Part shown: piece after piece, positions 35,765-44,116 of the stretch
How positions within the stretch are numbered: position 1 is the stretch's first letter
Layout: every line of letters begins with the position of its first letter
Source: Bacillota bacterium
GTDB lineage: Bacteria > Bacillota > Clostridia > Acetivibrionales > DSM-1351
DNA length: 64,000 bases
NCBI GenBank assembly: GCA_023400235.1
Contig: JAEXFI010000029.1
Span: 1-64,000, forward strand
Direction of reading: 5' to 3'
Notes under the pieces: generated by a model
Databases searched by the model: none
What the model saw: the letters and a program-made list of their open reading frames with translations, nothing else
What the model was told of the DNA's origin: nothing
Translations under genes and position numbers: made by a program

Positions 35765-37609
35765 ATGAGTTTTATGTTTAATCCATATCCATATGATGAT
35801 CCAAATGCCGTAAACCATATTTCTCTTAATTCGGAATTGAAAAACAGCATCACTCCCAATTCACTTGTATCTGCCAAAAAGCTGGCCACACAAATCAAGG
35901 ATATGCTTTCGGAATCTTCCTGCTGCATTATAGGCCTTGATGGTTATATGAGTGCACCTATAGACAGCTTTAAGGGACTTCTTTCACTTCAGCTGGCTCT
36001 TAATGGTATTCAGGTCGATACGCTATCCACTGAAACACTCTTCCTGGACAGCGATACGCTGTATGAAAAATTTCTTCCCTACCTGCCTGAGGACAGGAAA
36101 ACCGATCCTGTACTGCTTTACGGTTCCCGTTATGAGGAAGGCTATGAAAGCCTTATGCTGCAGGAAGAAATTGAAAAGCTGTCTGCCCGTTTAAAAGGGT
36201 TCTCTGAAAAAGGAAAAGGTGTACTTATTCTGTACGGGTACGGAGCCCTTATAGATGCCCTCCGCCCCTTCTGCAATCTCAAGCTTTATATTGATATGAC
36301 TCAAAAGCGGACAATTTTGAATATTCGTGCCGGAGCCTTCTCAAATCTTGGCTCAACCAGGCAGATGACAATAAATCACATTCTCCGCCGTAGCTATTAC
36401 ATAGATTTTGAAGTAGCGGCAGAACTGCGCGGACAATTGATACGTAATAATGAAATCGACTACTATTTGACCGGTGATAATCCCGATAAAATAAAAATGC
36501 TCCCTGTCAACACTTTAAAAGCACTTTTCGATACCATGGTCAGCTACCCTCTTCGCTGCCGTCCCGTTTATCTGGAGGGTGTTTGGGGAGGCTTCTATGT
36601 AAAACGCCTGCGTAATCTTCCGGAGGATATGAAAAATTGCGCATGGGTTTTCGATTTAATTCCCATGGAAGTATCCATTGCTGCCGATATCGATACAATG
36701 GAGCTGGAATTTCCGTTTTACTGTTTTGTGCAGGTAATCGGCACAAAACTTATGGGTGAAAAATCCGCAAAAAAATTCAACGGCTATTTTCCTGTCCGCT
36801 TCAACTATGACGACACCTATCATTCCAGCGGAAACATGTCAATTCAGGTTCACCCCAACGGTGATTACATAAAAGGGAATAACGAACTCGGGCGTCAGGA
36901 TGAAAGCTATTATATAGTTGTTACCGGCCAGGAAGCAAAAACCTACTGCGGCTTCTGTGAAAATGCAGATGTAGAGGAATTCATTGAAAAAACCAGACGT
37001 GCTGAAAAATACGGGGAAGGCTTTGATCATGATGAATATGTATACTCCGAACCCTCGGTGGCAGGACAGCAGTTCCTCATACCTGCGGGAACCATACATG
37101 CTTCGGGACGTAACCAGGTCATTCTGGAGATTGGCAGCTTGACAATTGGTTCCTATACTTATAAAATGTATGATTATATGAGAAAAGACCTGGACGGCAA
37201 CCTTCGTCCAATTCACACATACCATGGTGACAAGGTGTTGCGCAGAGACTTCAAGGAAAGCTGGGTCAAGGAAAACCTTATCCAGAAGCCCTCTGTTATA
37301 CGTGAAGGTAAGGGATATGAGGAAACAGTTGTCGGAGAACATGATCTTTTGTATTTCAGTTTGAGAAATGTAAGATTTTTTGAGAAATATGAAGATGAAA
37401 CTACCGACAGATTTCATGTCCTTGTGCTTGTTGAGGGTGAAAATTGCCTGATTCGGTCACTGACCAATCCTGACCGCTGTTTTGAACAGAATTATCTTGA
37501 TATGGTTATCGTTCCCGCCGGTTTTGGACCTTATGAGGTTATAAATAAGGGTGTCGGTAAGGTTACAATACACAAAACCCTGCTGAAGGATGGCTTTGAA
37601 AATGAGTAA
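35765..37609 (+). CDS. Long class I mannose-6-phosphate isomerase-like protein
   Basis: 614 residues, much longer than the ~320 of ManA. The C-terminal half (about 265-610) is a PMI cupin: NMSIQVHPNGDYIKGNNELG (about 359-378, the zinc-binding QVHP region) and QFLIPAGTIHASGRNQVILE (about 437-456). The N-terminal part (about 30-220) looks like a P-loop kinase fold (uridine-kinase-like) whose Walker A has decayed (CCIIGLDGYMSAPIDSF lacks the GxxxxGK[ST] loop), so it is probably structural. The ATG at 35765 follows GAGG by 9 bases. It should interconvert a ketose and aldose 6-phosphate, or act on a related sugar of this locus. Confidence 0.78.
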   Translation: MSFMFNPYPYDDPNAVNHISLNSELKNSITPNSLVSAKKLATQIKDMLSESSCCIIGLDGYMSAPIDSFKGLLSLQLALNGIQVDTLSTETLFLDSDTLYEKFLPYLPEDRKTDPVLLYGSRYEEGYESLMLQEEIEKLSARLKGFSEKGKGVLILYGYGALIDALRPFCNLKLYIDMTQKRTILNIRAGAFSNLGSTRQMTINHILRRSYYIDFEVAAELRGQLIRNNEIDYYLTGDNPDKIKMLPVNTLKALFDTMVSYPLRCRPVYLEGVWGGFYVKRLRNLPEDMKNCAWVFDLIPMEVSIAADIDTMELEFPFYCFVQVIGTKLMGEKSAKKFNGYFPVRFNYDDTYHSSGNMSIQVHPNGDYIKGNNELGRQDESYYIVVTGQEAKTYCGFCENADVEEFIEKTRRAEKYGEGFDHDEYVYSEPSVAGQQFLIPAGTIHASGRNQVILEIGSLTIGSYTYKMYDYMRKDLDGNLRPIHTYHGDKVLRRDFKESWVKENLIQKPSVIREGKGYEETVVGEHDLLYFSLRNVRFFEKYEDETTDRFHVLVLVEGENCLIRSLTNPDRCFEQNYLDMVIVPAGFGPYEVINKGVGKVTIHKTLLKDGFENE

Positions 37610-38525
37610 ATCCAATGTATGTGTTCTTTCCATAGACGCAGGTGGAACTTTTTTAAAAGCCGCGCTTGTTAAAGGTGACGGAACTCTTGTAAAAAACAGT
37701 TTTCTTCGGATCCCTGTCAATTCCGGAGGAAGTGCCGGTGCTATCAGCGCCTCTTACAGGCAGCTGGCAGTTCTTGCCCTGGCAAAAGCCCGGGAAAATA
37801 ATCTGAATTTATCGGCAGCAGGTGTATGTATTCCCGGTCCCTTTGACTATGTTAAAGGTGTGAGTCTGATGACGCATAAGTATGCTTCCATAAAAGGCTT
37901 ACCTATGCGTCGGTGGCTGCAGGAAAGTCTTGGTGAAATTCCGGTTTGCTTTCTTCACGATTCACATGCCTTTTTACTTGGAGCACTGTGGAACAGCACA
38001 GTTTATGGACCAGAGAGAATCTCAGGCGTTATAATCGGTACAGGTTTAGGGTTTGCTTCCATGCTCAACGGCAAAATATATGCAAACCATCAGAATGGGC
38101 CGGGTATCAGTATATTTTCAAGGCCGTATAAAGGCCGGACCAGTGAAGACTACGTTTCACGCCGTGCCATCCTGTCCCGCTATTACGAGTTGACAGGCTG
38201 CACTCCGGACACCCTTGATGTTGTTGATATTGCAGAGTTGGCGTGTCGGGGACAGACTGAATCTCAACTGGTTTTTAAAGAGCTCGGAAAACATCTTTCG
38301 GAAATAATACATGATATTCTACGAGATACCCAATTTGAAGGCCTACTTCTGGGAGGAGCTATTTCAAAATCTGCCGCTTTGTTTCTTCCGGAGCTTAAAA
38401 ACGGCCTGTCTGATTTGCCCCGGCTGAAATACATTGCAGCAGCAGATGATATAGATATGGCACCGATACTTGGAGCAGCCCGTGCGGCACTTTTCCCGCT
38501 CCATTACCAGTATGAACTGGTATAG
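37602..38525 (+). CDS. ROK-family sugar kinase
   Basis: 307 residues, overlapping the previous gene by 8 bases. The phosphate loop LSIDAGGTFLKAALV (about 8-22), VCIPGPFDY (about 70) and the ATP-site GVIIGTGLGFASMLNG (about 144-159) fit ROK kinases. The usual ROK zinc motif (CxCGxxGC) is absent: the matching region reads GRTSEDYVSRRAIL. The first possible start is ATG 37590; I chose ATG 37602 for its spacing to GAAGG. It probably phosphorylates the sugar released by the locus's glycosidases. Confidence 0.82.
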   Translation: MSKSNVCVLSIDAGGTFLKAALVKGDGTLVKNSFLRIPVNSGGSAGAISASYRQLAVLALAKARENNLNLSAAGVCIPGPFDYVKGVSLMTHKYASIKGLPMRRWLQESLGEIPVCFLHDSHAFLLGALWNSTVYGPERISGVIIGTGLGFASMLNGKIYANHQNGPGISIFSRPYKGRTSEDYVSRRAILSRYYELTGCTPDTLDVVDIAELACRGQTESQLVFKELGKHLSEIIHDILRDTQFEGLLLGGAISKSAALFLPELKNGLSDLPRLKYIAAADDIDMAPILGAARAALFPLHYQYELV

Positions 38526-38559
38526 TAATAACAGTAATAACAGTAATAACAGTAATAAC
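38524..38559. repeat. Tandem repeat, 4 x 9 bp (AGTAATAAC)
   Basis: Four exact copies starting in the stop codon of the ROK kinase gene and ending about 30 bp before the next start. A slippage tract between two co-directional genes. Confidence 0.9.
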
Positions 38560-38587
38560 AGTATTTTAGTTTTAAGGAGGAAGGCTT

Positions 38588-39457
38588 ATGTCCAGCTGTT
38601 GCCTGCGTCTTAAGGAGCTGATGAATTCCTTTGCTCCCAAGGAGCAGAAAATCGCAAAGTTTATACTTGATTTTCCCGGGGAAGTGGTAAATATGTCCAT
38701 AGAGGAATTGGCCGATGCATGCGGCACAAGTATGTCCTCAGTTGTCAGGCTCTGCAAGTCTGCCAATTATTCCGGTTATAAAGAGCTTTGCCGCATACTG
38801 TTCTCAGACCTGGCTCTTGAGCAGCAGGAGGTCACACCCTACACTGACGTAAGACCCGGTGATTCCACAGAATCCATCGTGCAAAGCGTTTGCAGCAGTA
38901 ACATCAAATCAATTGAAAATACAAGGGCATTTCTGGATAACGAAAGTCTTGACCGGGCCATAGACGCAATAAGTGCTGCAAACCGTGTGGATTTTTACGG
39001 TGTAGGCACCTCCGGAATAATAGCAATGGACGCTCATAATAAATTTGTACGTATTCATAAGCTCTCCATGTCCAGTTCTGATCCTCACGACCAGCTTTTA
39101 TGCGCTACCAGCCTTCAAAAAGGAGACGTGGCAGTACTTATCTCCTATAGCGGTGATACAAAGGATATCCTTGAGACAGCTGAAGTAATCCGTAAAACAG
39201 ATGCAACATTAATCAGTATCACCTGTTACAGTAAGAATCCTCTCTGCCAGAAAGCCAGCATCAGCCTGTATTCATCCTCTTTCGAGACATTGATACGCAG
39301 CGGTGTAATGGGGCAGCGAATCGGCCAGCTTACAATTATTGATATTTTGTATACTGCTGTGGTAAGCCGTCTTTACAGTTCTGTGAAAATCCATCTGGAC
39401 GAAACCAGGCTGCTTTCGGCAAGGAAACATCTCCGTGGTGACAACCAATCCCAGTAA
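38588..39457 (+). CDS. RpiR/MurR-family regulator 2
   Basis: 289 residues, a close paralogue of the product at 30644-31489 over its whole length: helix-turn-helix in about 1-77 (MSIEELADACGTSMSSVVRLC) and SIS domain at about 120-255 (RVDFYGVGTSGIIAMDAHNKF, DVAVLISYSGDTKDILETAE). AAGGAGG precedes the ATG. It ends the isomerase-kinase operon. Two paralogues flanking one locus may sense different intermediates or form a repressor/activator pair. Confidence 0.88.
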   Translation: MSSCCLRLKELMNSFAPKEQKIAKFILDFPGEVVNMSIEELADACGTSMSSVVRLCKSANYSGYKELCRILFSDLALEQQEVTPYTDVRPGDSTESIVQSVCSSNIKSIENTRAFLDNESLDRAIDAISAANRVDFYGVGTSGIIAMDAHNKFVRIHKLSMSSSDPHDQLLCATSLQKGDVAVLISYSGDTKDILETAEVIRKTDATLISITCYSKNPLCQKASISLYSSSFETLIRSGVMGQRIGQLTIIDILYTAVVSRLYSSVKIHLDETRLLSARKHLRGDNQSQ

Positions 39458-39711
39458 TTGCAAGCATTCAGATTTGTCAATCACCTGATTAATGGCTGCT
39501 CAAAAAAGTACAAGCCTGAAATTTGTATGACTATTCACACAATTTCAGGTCTGTACTTTAATATAGCAGCCCTTTTTATAAAAGTTGTACCCGTGTACTA
39601 TTATCAGTATTCCAGACAAGCGGAACAAAGCGTGCCCCCCGAATGAATATGTCTCATATTTAAATATTTTTGCAGAAGCTTTATAATATCGAAAGAAGTT
39701 TTCATGAGTTC

Positions 39712-39783
39712 TCATCTACATGCCTTAACCCACTCGGCTGTTAAATTTCCAGGTATCCATTGACTAAGAATATAATCATACAT
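39712..39783 (-). CDS. Tiny ORF, copy 1 (23 residues)
   Basis: ATG 39783 to TGA 39712, product MYDYILSQWIPGNLTAEWV plus four residues. Its counterpart at 43367-43444 differs mainly at amino-acid-conservative or third positions (S/G, P/L, E/D), which favours translation. The upstream GGGGTTAGG is a weak ribosome site. The pattern YDYI-x5-GNLTAxWV loosely recalls the short phage XkdX-type proteins; unproven. Confidence 0.4.
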   Translation of the reverse strand: MYDYILSQWIPGNLTAEWVKACR

Positions 39784-39815
39784 GCCTAACCCCTTTTTTT
39801 CGTACAAAATTCAAT

Positions 39816-39859
39816 AAGACACTGAATTTGAAAATATCAGTTCAAAATTCAGTGTCTTA
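39816..39859. terminator. Bidirectional terminator in repeat copy 1
   Basis: GACACTGAATTT pairs with AAATTCAGTGTC around a 14-base loop, with flanking A and T runs; copy 2 has the same hairpin at 43477-43526. The next hairpin, CCGAAAACCCTTG/CAAGGGTTTTCGG, lies at 39875-39905. Confidence 0.75.
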
Positions 39860-39925
39860 TTAGTTACTAAAACGCCGAAAACCCTTGCTAGGCAAGGGTT
39901 TTCGGACAGATTGTGGTGGAGGCGA

Positions 39926-40285
39926 ACCGTACCAGTCAAAGGTAACAACGGATATTAAGGGGTATAGGCATACCTCAAAAGGCACTTAATTCTGTATATT
40001 CATACTATTGTGTATCTACACATAGCAATAGTCCGAGGGGGGTTTACCCCTGTCTTAAAGTACTTCACCCAACGATGCAGGATAGTACCAGCATTCGAAT
40101 CTGAAAATGAAAAGCTAATAAAAGTTAAAGCTATAAATACCCATAACGGTGTACCAAGAAAAAGTCGTAGGTTATTTGTTATACCTACGACTTTCCCCAA
40201 TGCACCACTAAGGGACTTTTTCAGTCCCTCGATTATCTCCAGTGGTTTATTTCATACAATTAAATTTTAAAAGATGCTTATGAAA
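39926..40285. other. Left part of the putative ssrA island, no gene recognised
   Basis: 360 bp following the orphan tmRNA end. It holds a TGTGTA-TC-TACACA palindrome (40009-40022) and two hairpins near the 3' end of the GH5 gene. An 86-codon plus-strand frame at 40010-40270 shows no family resemblance. No integrase or transposase remains were recognised. Confidence 0.5.
40158..40228 (-). terminator. Terminator hairpins after the GH5 gene
   Basis: On the minus strand, AAAGTCGTAGGT pairs with ACCTACGACTTT (40161-40194) followed by TTCTTGG; a smaller GGGACT/AGTCCC hairpin lies at 40212-40228, closer to the gene. Confidence 0.6.
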
Positions 40286-42040
40286 TCAGTTTCCAAGTAA
40301 CATCATTTTCAACTTTGCAAAGTCAATTGCATTGATATCTCCATCAGAATTAATGTCTGCATTCGCTTTATTTATGCTATAAGACGAGTCTAGCAAGTAT
40401 CTTTTTAACAATGCAAAATCCAATGCATCAATATTGCCATCTCCATTAACATCTCCAATTTTTCCTTCTTGTGAGCCTTCAGGTAAGCCAACCAACTTAA
40501 TATTATCAATATTTAAAGTTCCAGAATTACTATTACTATACATAAAATGTAAAGAACCTACTTTGTATACGTCAAAAGTCTCACTGCCATCTTGTGCAGG
40601 TGGCTGATAATCCATTCTTTTTGTGAAAGCTGAAAATGGAATTTCAATTGTAGTCCACGAGGTACTAGGTTTTATGACATAAGTCCAGTGTTCTCCATCT
40701 TCTCCTTCAATCTTACTTTGTTCAGCTATAAGTAGTCTAACTTCATTTGTGTTTGAAGATTTTATATCAAAGGATATCTTTTGCCATTTCTCCCAATCTT
40801 GATTTCTATGTTTGTTGTCTACAACACCCCAGTATCCATTTGATGAACCTGCATATGTTATTTCCAAGCCGTTATTGGATTTGCCGCTAGAAATCTTGCA
40901 GGATGCAGTAGCATTAACACCTGAATATGCCGACCACTGCAAAGCACCCTCGAAATCTTCAATAAGCTCTTTCCCGTAAGCTGGTGTTGCAGGTGTATGA
41001 GGAGGATCTGGATCTGTTTCAACTGGGGGAGTCCAATCATAGGTTGTCCCAGTAGTTAATATTGCATTTAAGATTTCACGATCAAACTGTCTTGTATCTC
41101 TATTATAAAATGCCATATCATTGTCAACAGAACCAAACACTCCATTATCCCAGGCTCCAGAAGCAAATCCATGTGATATAGCCTGATCACTTACAAAATC
41201 AAACCATTTTACAGCAGATGTTCTATCAGAATGTGCCATTACACCATATTCTCCAAGATAAACAGGTATGTTATTTTTATCTGACCATTTTTTAACCTGG
41301 TTAAAAACCATATTTATGGCGTCCATATCATTTTTGGTTCCCCATGTACCCTGCCACTGGTGAGTGAAAGAGTATGGGTCATAATAGTGAAAGGTTGCAA
41401 TAAGATTTTGATCGTTTGGAATTTCCAACTGACTTAATGAATTATAGCTATTCCAGAAACCCGCTCCAATGATTACATTTCTAGTCGGATTAGTCTTTCT
41501 TATTATATTTAAAATTCTTTTGTTCATATCGTTTATCTGGCTATCTGTTATATTACCATGTGGCTCATTTAATATTTCAAAAACCAGATTTTCTGACTTG
41601 CCTTTAAAACGTTCTGCAATTTGTTCCCATATTTTTTCAAACCGTCCGATATTCTGACTATAGTTATCCATAAGCCAAGTATCATGATGAGAATTAATTA
41701 CTGTCACAAATCCACGGTTAAGTGACCAATCTACTACAGTTTCAATTCTGTCCAAGAAGCTTTTGTCAACAGTATAAGGACTGTTTGCTTGTGTATGCTG
41801 GTCCCAACGGATTGGAATTCTAATATGCTTGAAACCAGCCTGTTTATAATCATCAAAATAGTACTCCTGGGCTGCCTTCGACCAAGAACCTTCCGTTGGT
41901 GCGTCAAACGTATTCCCAAGGTTCATCCCTATTCCCATCTTTTTTACCATATCCTGTGGACTGGTAGCGGCAAAGACAGTCATAGGTAATAAACTCATAA
42001 TAATACTGCACGATATAATCAGTGCTAATATCTTTTTCAT
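40286..42040 (-). CDS. Cellulosomal GH5 endoglucanase with carbohydrate-binding module and dockerin
   Basis: 584 residues. ATG 42040 follows AGGAGG. A signal peptide ends near VFA (about residue 25). GH5 catalytic domain at about 28-345: opening MGIGMNLGNTFDAPTEGSW, acid/base Glu in FEILNEPHGN (about 160), nucleophile Glu in PVYLGEYGVM (about 276). After a Pro/Thr linker, about 360-515 is a beta-sandwich binding module (IEDFEGALQWSAYSG..., LNIDNIKLVG) most like CBM11 or CIA30-like folds. Residues about 520-584 are a type I dockerin (GDVNGDGNIDALDFALLKRY and ADINSDGDINAIDFAKLKMM). Secreted, attached to scaffoldin, cleaves cellulose or mixed-linkage glucan. Divergent from an AraC gene; both lie between the ssrA repeats. 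Confidence 0.9.
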   Translation of the reverse strand: MKKILALIISCSIIMSLLPMTVFAATSPQDMVKKMGIGMNLGNTFDAPTEGSWSKAAQEYYFDDYKQAGFKHIRIPIRWDQHTQANSPYTVDKSFLDRIETVVDWSLNRGFVTVINSHHDTWLMDNYSQNIGRFEKIWEQIAERFKGKSENLVFEILNEPHGNITDSQINDMNKRILNIIRKTNPTRNVIIGAGFWNSYNSLSQLEIPNDQNLIATFHYYDPYSFTHQWQGTWGTKNDMDAINMVFNQVKKWSDKNNIPVYLGEYGVMAHSDRTSAVKWFDFVSDQAISHGFASGAWDNGVFGSVDNDMAFYNRDTRQFDREILNAILTTGTTYDWTPPVETDPDPPHTPATPAYGKELIEDFEGALQWSAYSGVNATASCKISSGKSNNGLEITYAGSSNGYWGVVDNKHRNQDWEKWQKISFDIKSSNTNEVRLLIAEQSKIEGEDGEHWTYVIKPSTSWTTIEIPFSAFTKRMDYQPPAQDGSETFDVYKVGSLHFMYSNSNSGTLNIDNIKLVGLPEGSQEGKIGDVNGDGNIDALDFALLKRYLLDSSYSINKANADINSDGDINAIDFAKLKMMLLGN

Positions 42041-42071
42041 TAAAAATACCTCCTGTATTAATTTTACTTTA

Positions 42072-42142
42072 ATTATATAAACTGACATATTTGAATGCAA
42101 TTCTAACATAGCACTCAATTGTAATATATTACTCAATTATAA
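42072..42142 (-). promoter_or_regulatory. GH5 promoter with direct-repeat activator sites
   Basis: On the minus strand TTGCAT (42100-42095), 17-bp spacer, TATAAT (42077-42072). Thirteen bases upstream of the -35 box begin two copies of ACTCAATTRTAA (42113-42124 and 42131-42142, 18 bp apart), the arrangement expected for AraC-type activation. Confidence 0.6.
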
Positions 42143-42313
42143 AAAATTCTTATACCATAGAAGTACCTATATGTGTTATCATTATATTAATGCTGGAAAT
42201 TGTCTCATACATTATATAATTTTATGAAGCATGGAGGCGCAGCAGGAAAGTGCTTTTTAAAATTATGAAAAATTAAAGATTAATACTATTTAAAGCCTAG
42301 TAAGGAAGATAGT

Positions 42314-43216
42314 ATGATTAATGACAATCAATCAATATTTAATCCCTATATTATTGAGGTTTATTGCATCAACGAAAAAAATGTACCCTATCCTGTAGAA
42401 ACCCATTTTGAAGAGAGAGTAGTCAAGTTCTATGAGCTTGAACTAATTACAGGAGGAAATGGAACTATTATTACCAACGGTGAAACTGCTAAAGCCTCAA
42501 AAGGAGATGTGTTTTTAAGAGAGCCCGGCACAATAGTTGAAGGATATTCTGGTTATTATTTTATTGTCATTATGTTTGACGCTTTTTATGATGTATCCAG
42601 AAAAGGTATTTACGCAAGCTCTTCCCCTTATTGGGTTACAAATGAAAAAGAAATGCTTTCCAATATTGGATTTTTCAAAGACGTGCCTTATAAACTTACA
42701 ACTTATAATTATGAGATTGATTACTTATTCAAATCCGTATTCAATGAGTTTATCAAAAAGCAGCAGAATTGTCAGTTGATTTTGAAATCGCACCTTATGA
42801 ACATATTAAATCTCTTACTTGTATCCCCCGAAAACACTATTAAAAGAATCAATACACGGTCTTTTGAACATAATTATGAAATAATAAAGTGTTCTCAAAA
42901 TTACATAGATAACAACCTACATAAGGATTTAACCTTGTTAGATCTTGCCGAAAGGTGTGGAGTCAGTAAAAATTTCTATTGTAAGATATTCAAAAGTATA
43001 ATCGGACTATCACCATTTGATTATATTATTCAAAGCAGGATGAATACCGCAAAAAGATTATTGACTACAACAAATATGAAAATATCTGCTATAAGTATTA
43101 TGTGTGGCATAAACAACATAACGTACTTCCATAAGCTTTTTAAAAAACATGTTAATATGACTCCTGCAAATTTTCGTGAAAGATTCGGTTTCACAAAAGC
43201 AAAATACAAATTGTGA
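42314..43216 (+). CDS. AraC-family regulator, divergent from the GH5 gene
   Basis: 300 residues. N-terminal cupin-like sensor (about 20-110, ELELITGGNGTIITNGETAK..., GDVFLREPGTIVEGYSGYYF). C-terminal helix-turn-helix pair at about 195-290 (LLDLAERCGVSKNFYCKIFK, then ISAISIMCGINNITYFHKLF, ending HVNMTPANFRERFG). AAGGAAG precedes the ATG. It is the obvious candidate regulator of the GH5 gene through the repeats at 42113-42142, responding to a cellulose- or beta-glucan-derived sugar. It lies on the putative ssrA island with its target. Confidence 0.85.
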   Translation: MINDNQSIFNPYIIEVYCINEKNVPYPVETHFEERVVKFYELELITGGNGTIITNGETAKASKGDVFLREPGTIVEGYSGYYFIVIMFDAFYDVSRKGIYASSSPYWVTNEKEMLSNIGFFKDVPYKLTTYNYEIDYLFKSVFNEFIKKQQNCQLILKSHLMNILNLLLVSPENTIKRINTRSFEHNYEIIKCSQNYIDNNLHKDLTLLDLAERCGVSKNFYCKIFKSIIGLSPFDYIIQSRMNTAKRLLTTTNMKISAISIMCGINNITYFHKLFKKHVNMTPANFRERFGFTKAKYKL

Positions 43217-43366
43217 TTTCATGGGAGTGAACATACTTTAGTATAAGTAAAATGAAAAAATAAATAGGAACTATATCCTGTATATTTATAATAATATTTT
43301 TTATAGGTTATCTACGTTTATTTAGATTTGCCAACTCAAATAAGGCATTTGTTTATAGTATTCATC

Positions 43367-43444
43367 TTATTGGATTAGACAATAAGTAACCCAATCGGCT
43401 GTTAAATTTCCAAGTATCCATTGTCCAAGAATATAATCATACAT
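43367..43444 (-). CDS. Tiny ORF, copy 2 (25 residues)
   Basis: ATG 43444 to TAA 43367, product MYDYILGQWILGNLTADWV plus six residues. AAGGAGGG lies 8 bases before the ATG, a strong ribosome site that copy 1 has partly lost. It lies downstream of tmRNA and its terminator on the same strand. Too short for a domain call; possibly a leader, toxin-like peptide or phage remnant. Confidence 0.5.
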   Translation of the reverse strand: MYDYILGQWILGNLTADWVTYCLIQ

Positions 43445-43476
43445 GCCTAACCCTCCTTATTCTCGTACAAAATTCA

Positions 43477-43564
43477 AAAAAGACACTGAATTTGAAAATA
43501 TCAGTTCAAAATTCAGTGTCTTTTTTCTTCTTAAATGCCAAAAAGCCTGATAAATCAGGCTTTT
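43477..43564 (-). terminator. Two terminators downstream of ssrA
   Basis: AAAAGCCTGAT/ATCAGGCTTTT at 43541-43564 is the nearer ssrA terminator; the 12-bp GACACTGAATTT hairpin at 43480-43521 with T-runs on both strands is a second. Confidence 0.75.
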
Positions 43565-43575
43565 CAGACGAATTG

Positions 43576-44011
43576 TGGTGGAGGCGAGGGGAGTCGAACC
43601 CCTGTCCGAAACCATATCCTCATGAACTTCTACGGGTGTAGCCTGTAATTTGTGCAGTACCCAGTATCCTTAGAGACCAGGTCTCCTTTGGACTTAAATC
43701 CTGCGTTTCCCTACGGTGGACCCCTACAGGCAGGGTGCCGCTTTCGGTAGCCTTTAAGTTCCGAAATGGCTCAAGGCTACGGCCAAATCAGTGCTGGCAT
43801 TTAACCTTCCTATGCAAAAGGGCTGACTTGTCGACGCCAGCTACCCCAGGTGCAGCAACCTGGGACTGACGGGCCGCCTAATTAGGCAGCAGCTAAAGCG
43901 AAATTATCGTTTTTAGCGTTTAATTTAAGTTTCTCGTTTTTTAAGAGGCCAACGAGAATCCTCTACCCGCTTATCAAGTCTCAACAATCCCGTCGAAACC
44001 ATTACGCCCCC
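43576..44011 (-). ncRNA. ssrA: tmRNA
   Basis: 436 nt. The 5' end GGGGGCGTAATGGTTTCGAC pairs with the 3' CGCCTCC (GGGGGCG/CGCCTCC, one GU), leaving ACCA, which is encoded. The T-arm GGGGTTCGACTCCCC is present. The tag frame at 43882-43917 reads AKNDNFALAAA followed by TAA, with the resume codon GCT. Pseudoknot arms such as CCCAGGT...ACCTGGG are visible. It rescues stalled ribosomes with SmpB, encoded just upstream. Its 3' end is the apparent integration site of the neighbouring island. Confidence 0.96.
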
Positions 44012-44116
44012 ATGTATAAAATACGCTGCAAATGAATGCTGCGTCCTTGGGCATATAAGCTTATTTTTCTCCACTATTCAGTTGTCATTTTTACCAGGCA
44101 GCACACCTTGCATGGC

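Larger units (their letters stand above)
39712..39925. repeat. Direct repeat copy 1 of the ssrA-downstream segment
   Basis: About 214 bp closely similar to 43367-43587 (copy 2), same orientation. It contains a tiny ORF, a bidirectional terminator hairpin, a second hairpin at 39875-39905 whose sequence differs but whose position is kept, and ends with TGGTGGAGGCGA, the last 12 bases of tmRNA (complement). Similarity stops right there: copy 2 continues into the rest of ssrA, copy 1 does not. Confidence 0.85.
43367..43587. repeat. Direct repeat copy 2, at the 3' end of ssrA
   Basis: The copy of 39712-39925 that is joined to the intact ssrA gene. It includes the small ORF, the GACACTGAATTT hairpin, an ssrA terminator and the last 12 bases of tmRNA. 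Confidence 0.85.

Noticed and set aside
40010..40270. 86-codon plus-strand frame in the ssrA island
   Set aside because: It runs through two terminator hairpins, has no ribosome site and resembles no family I know.
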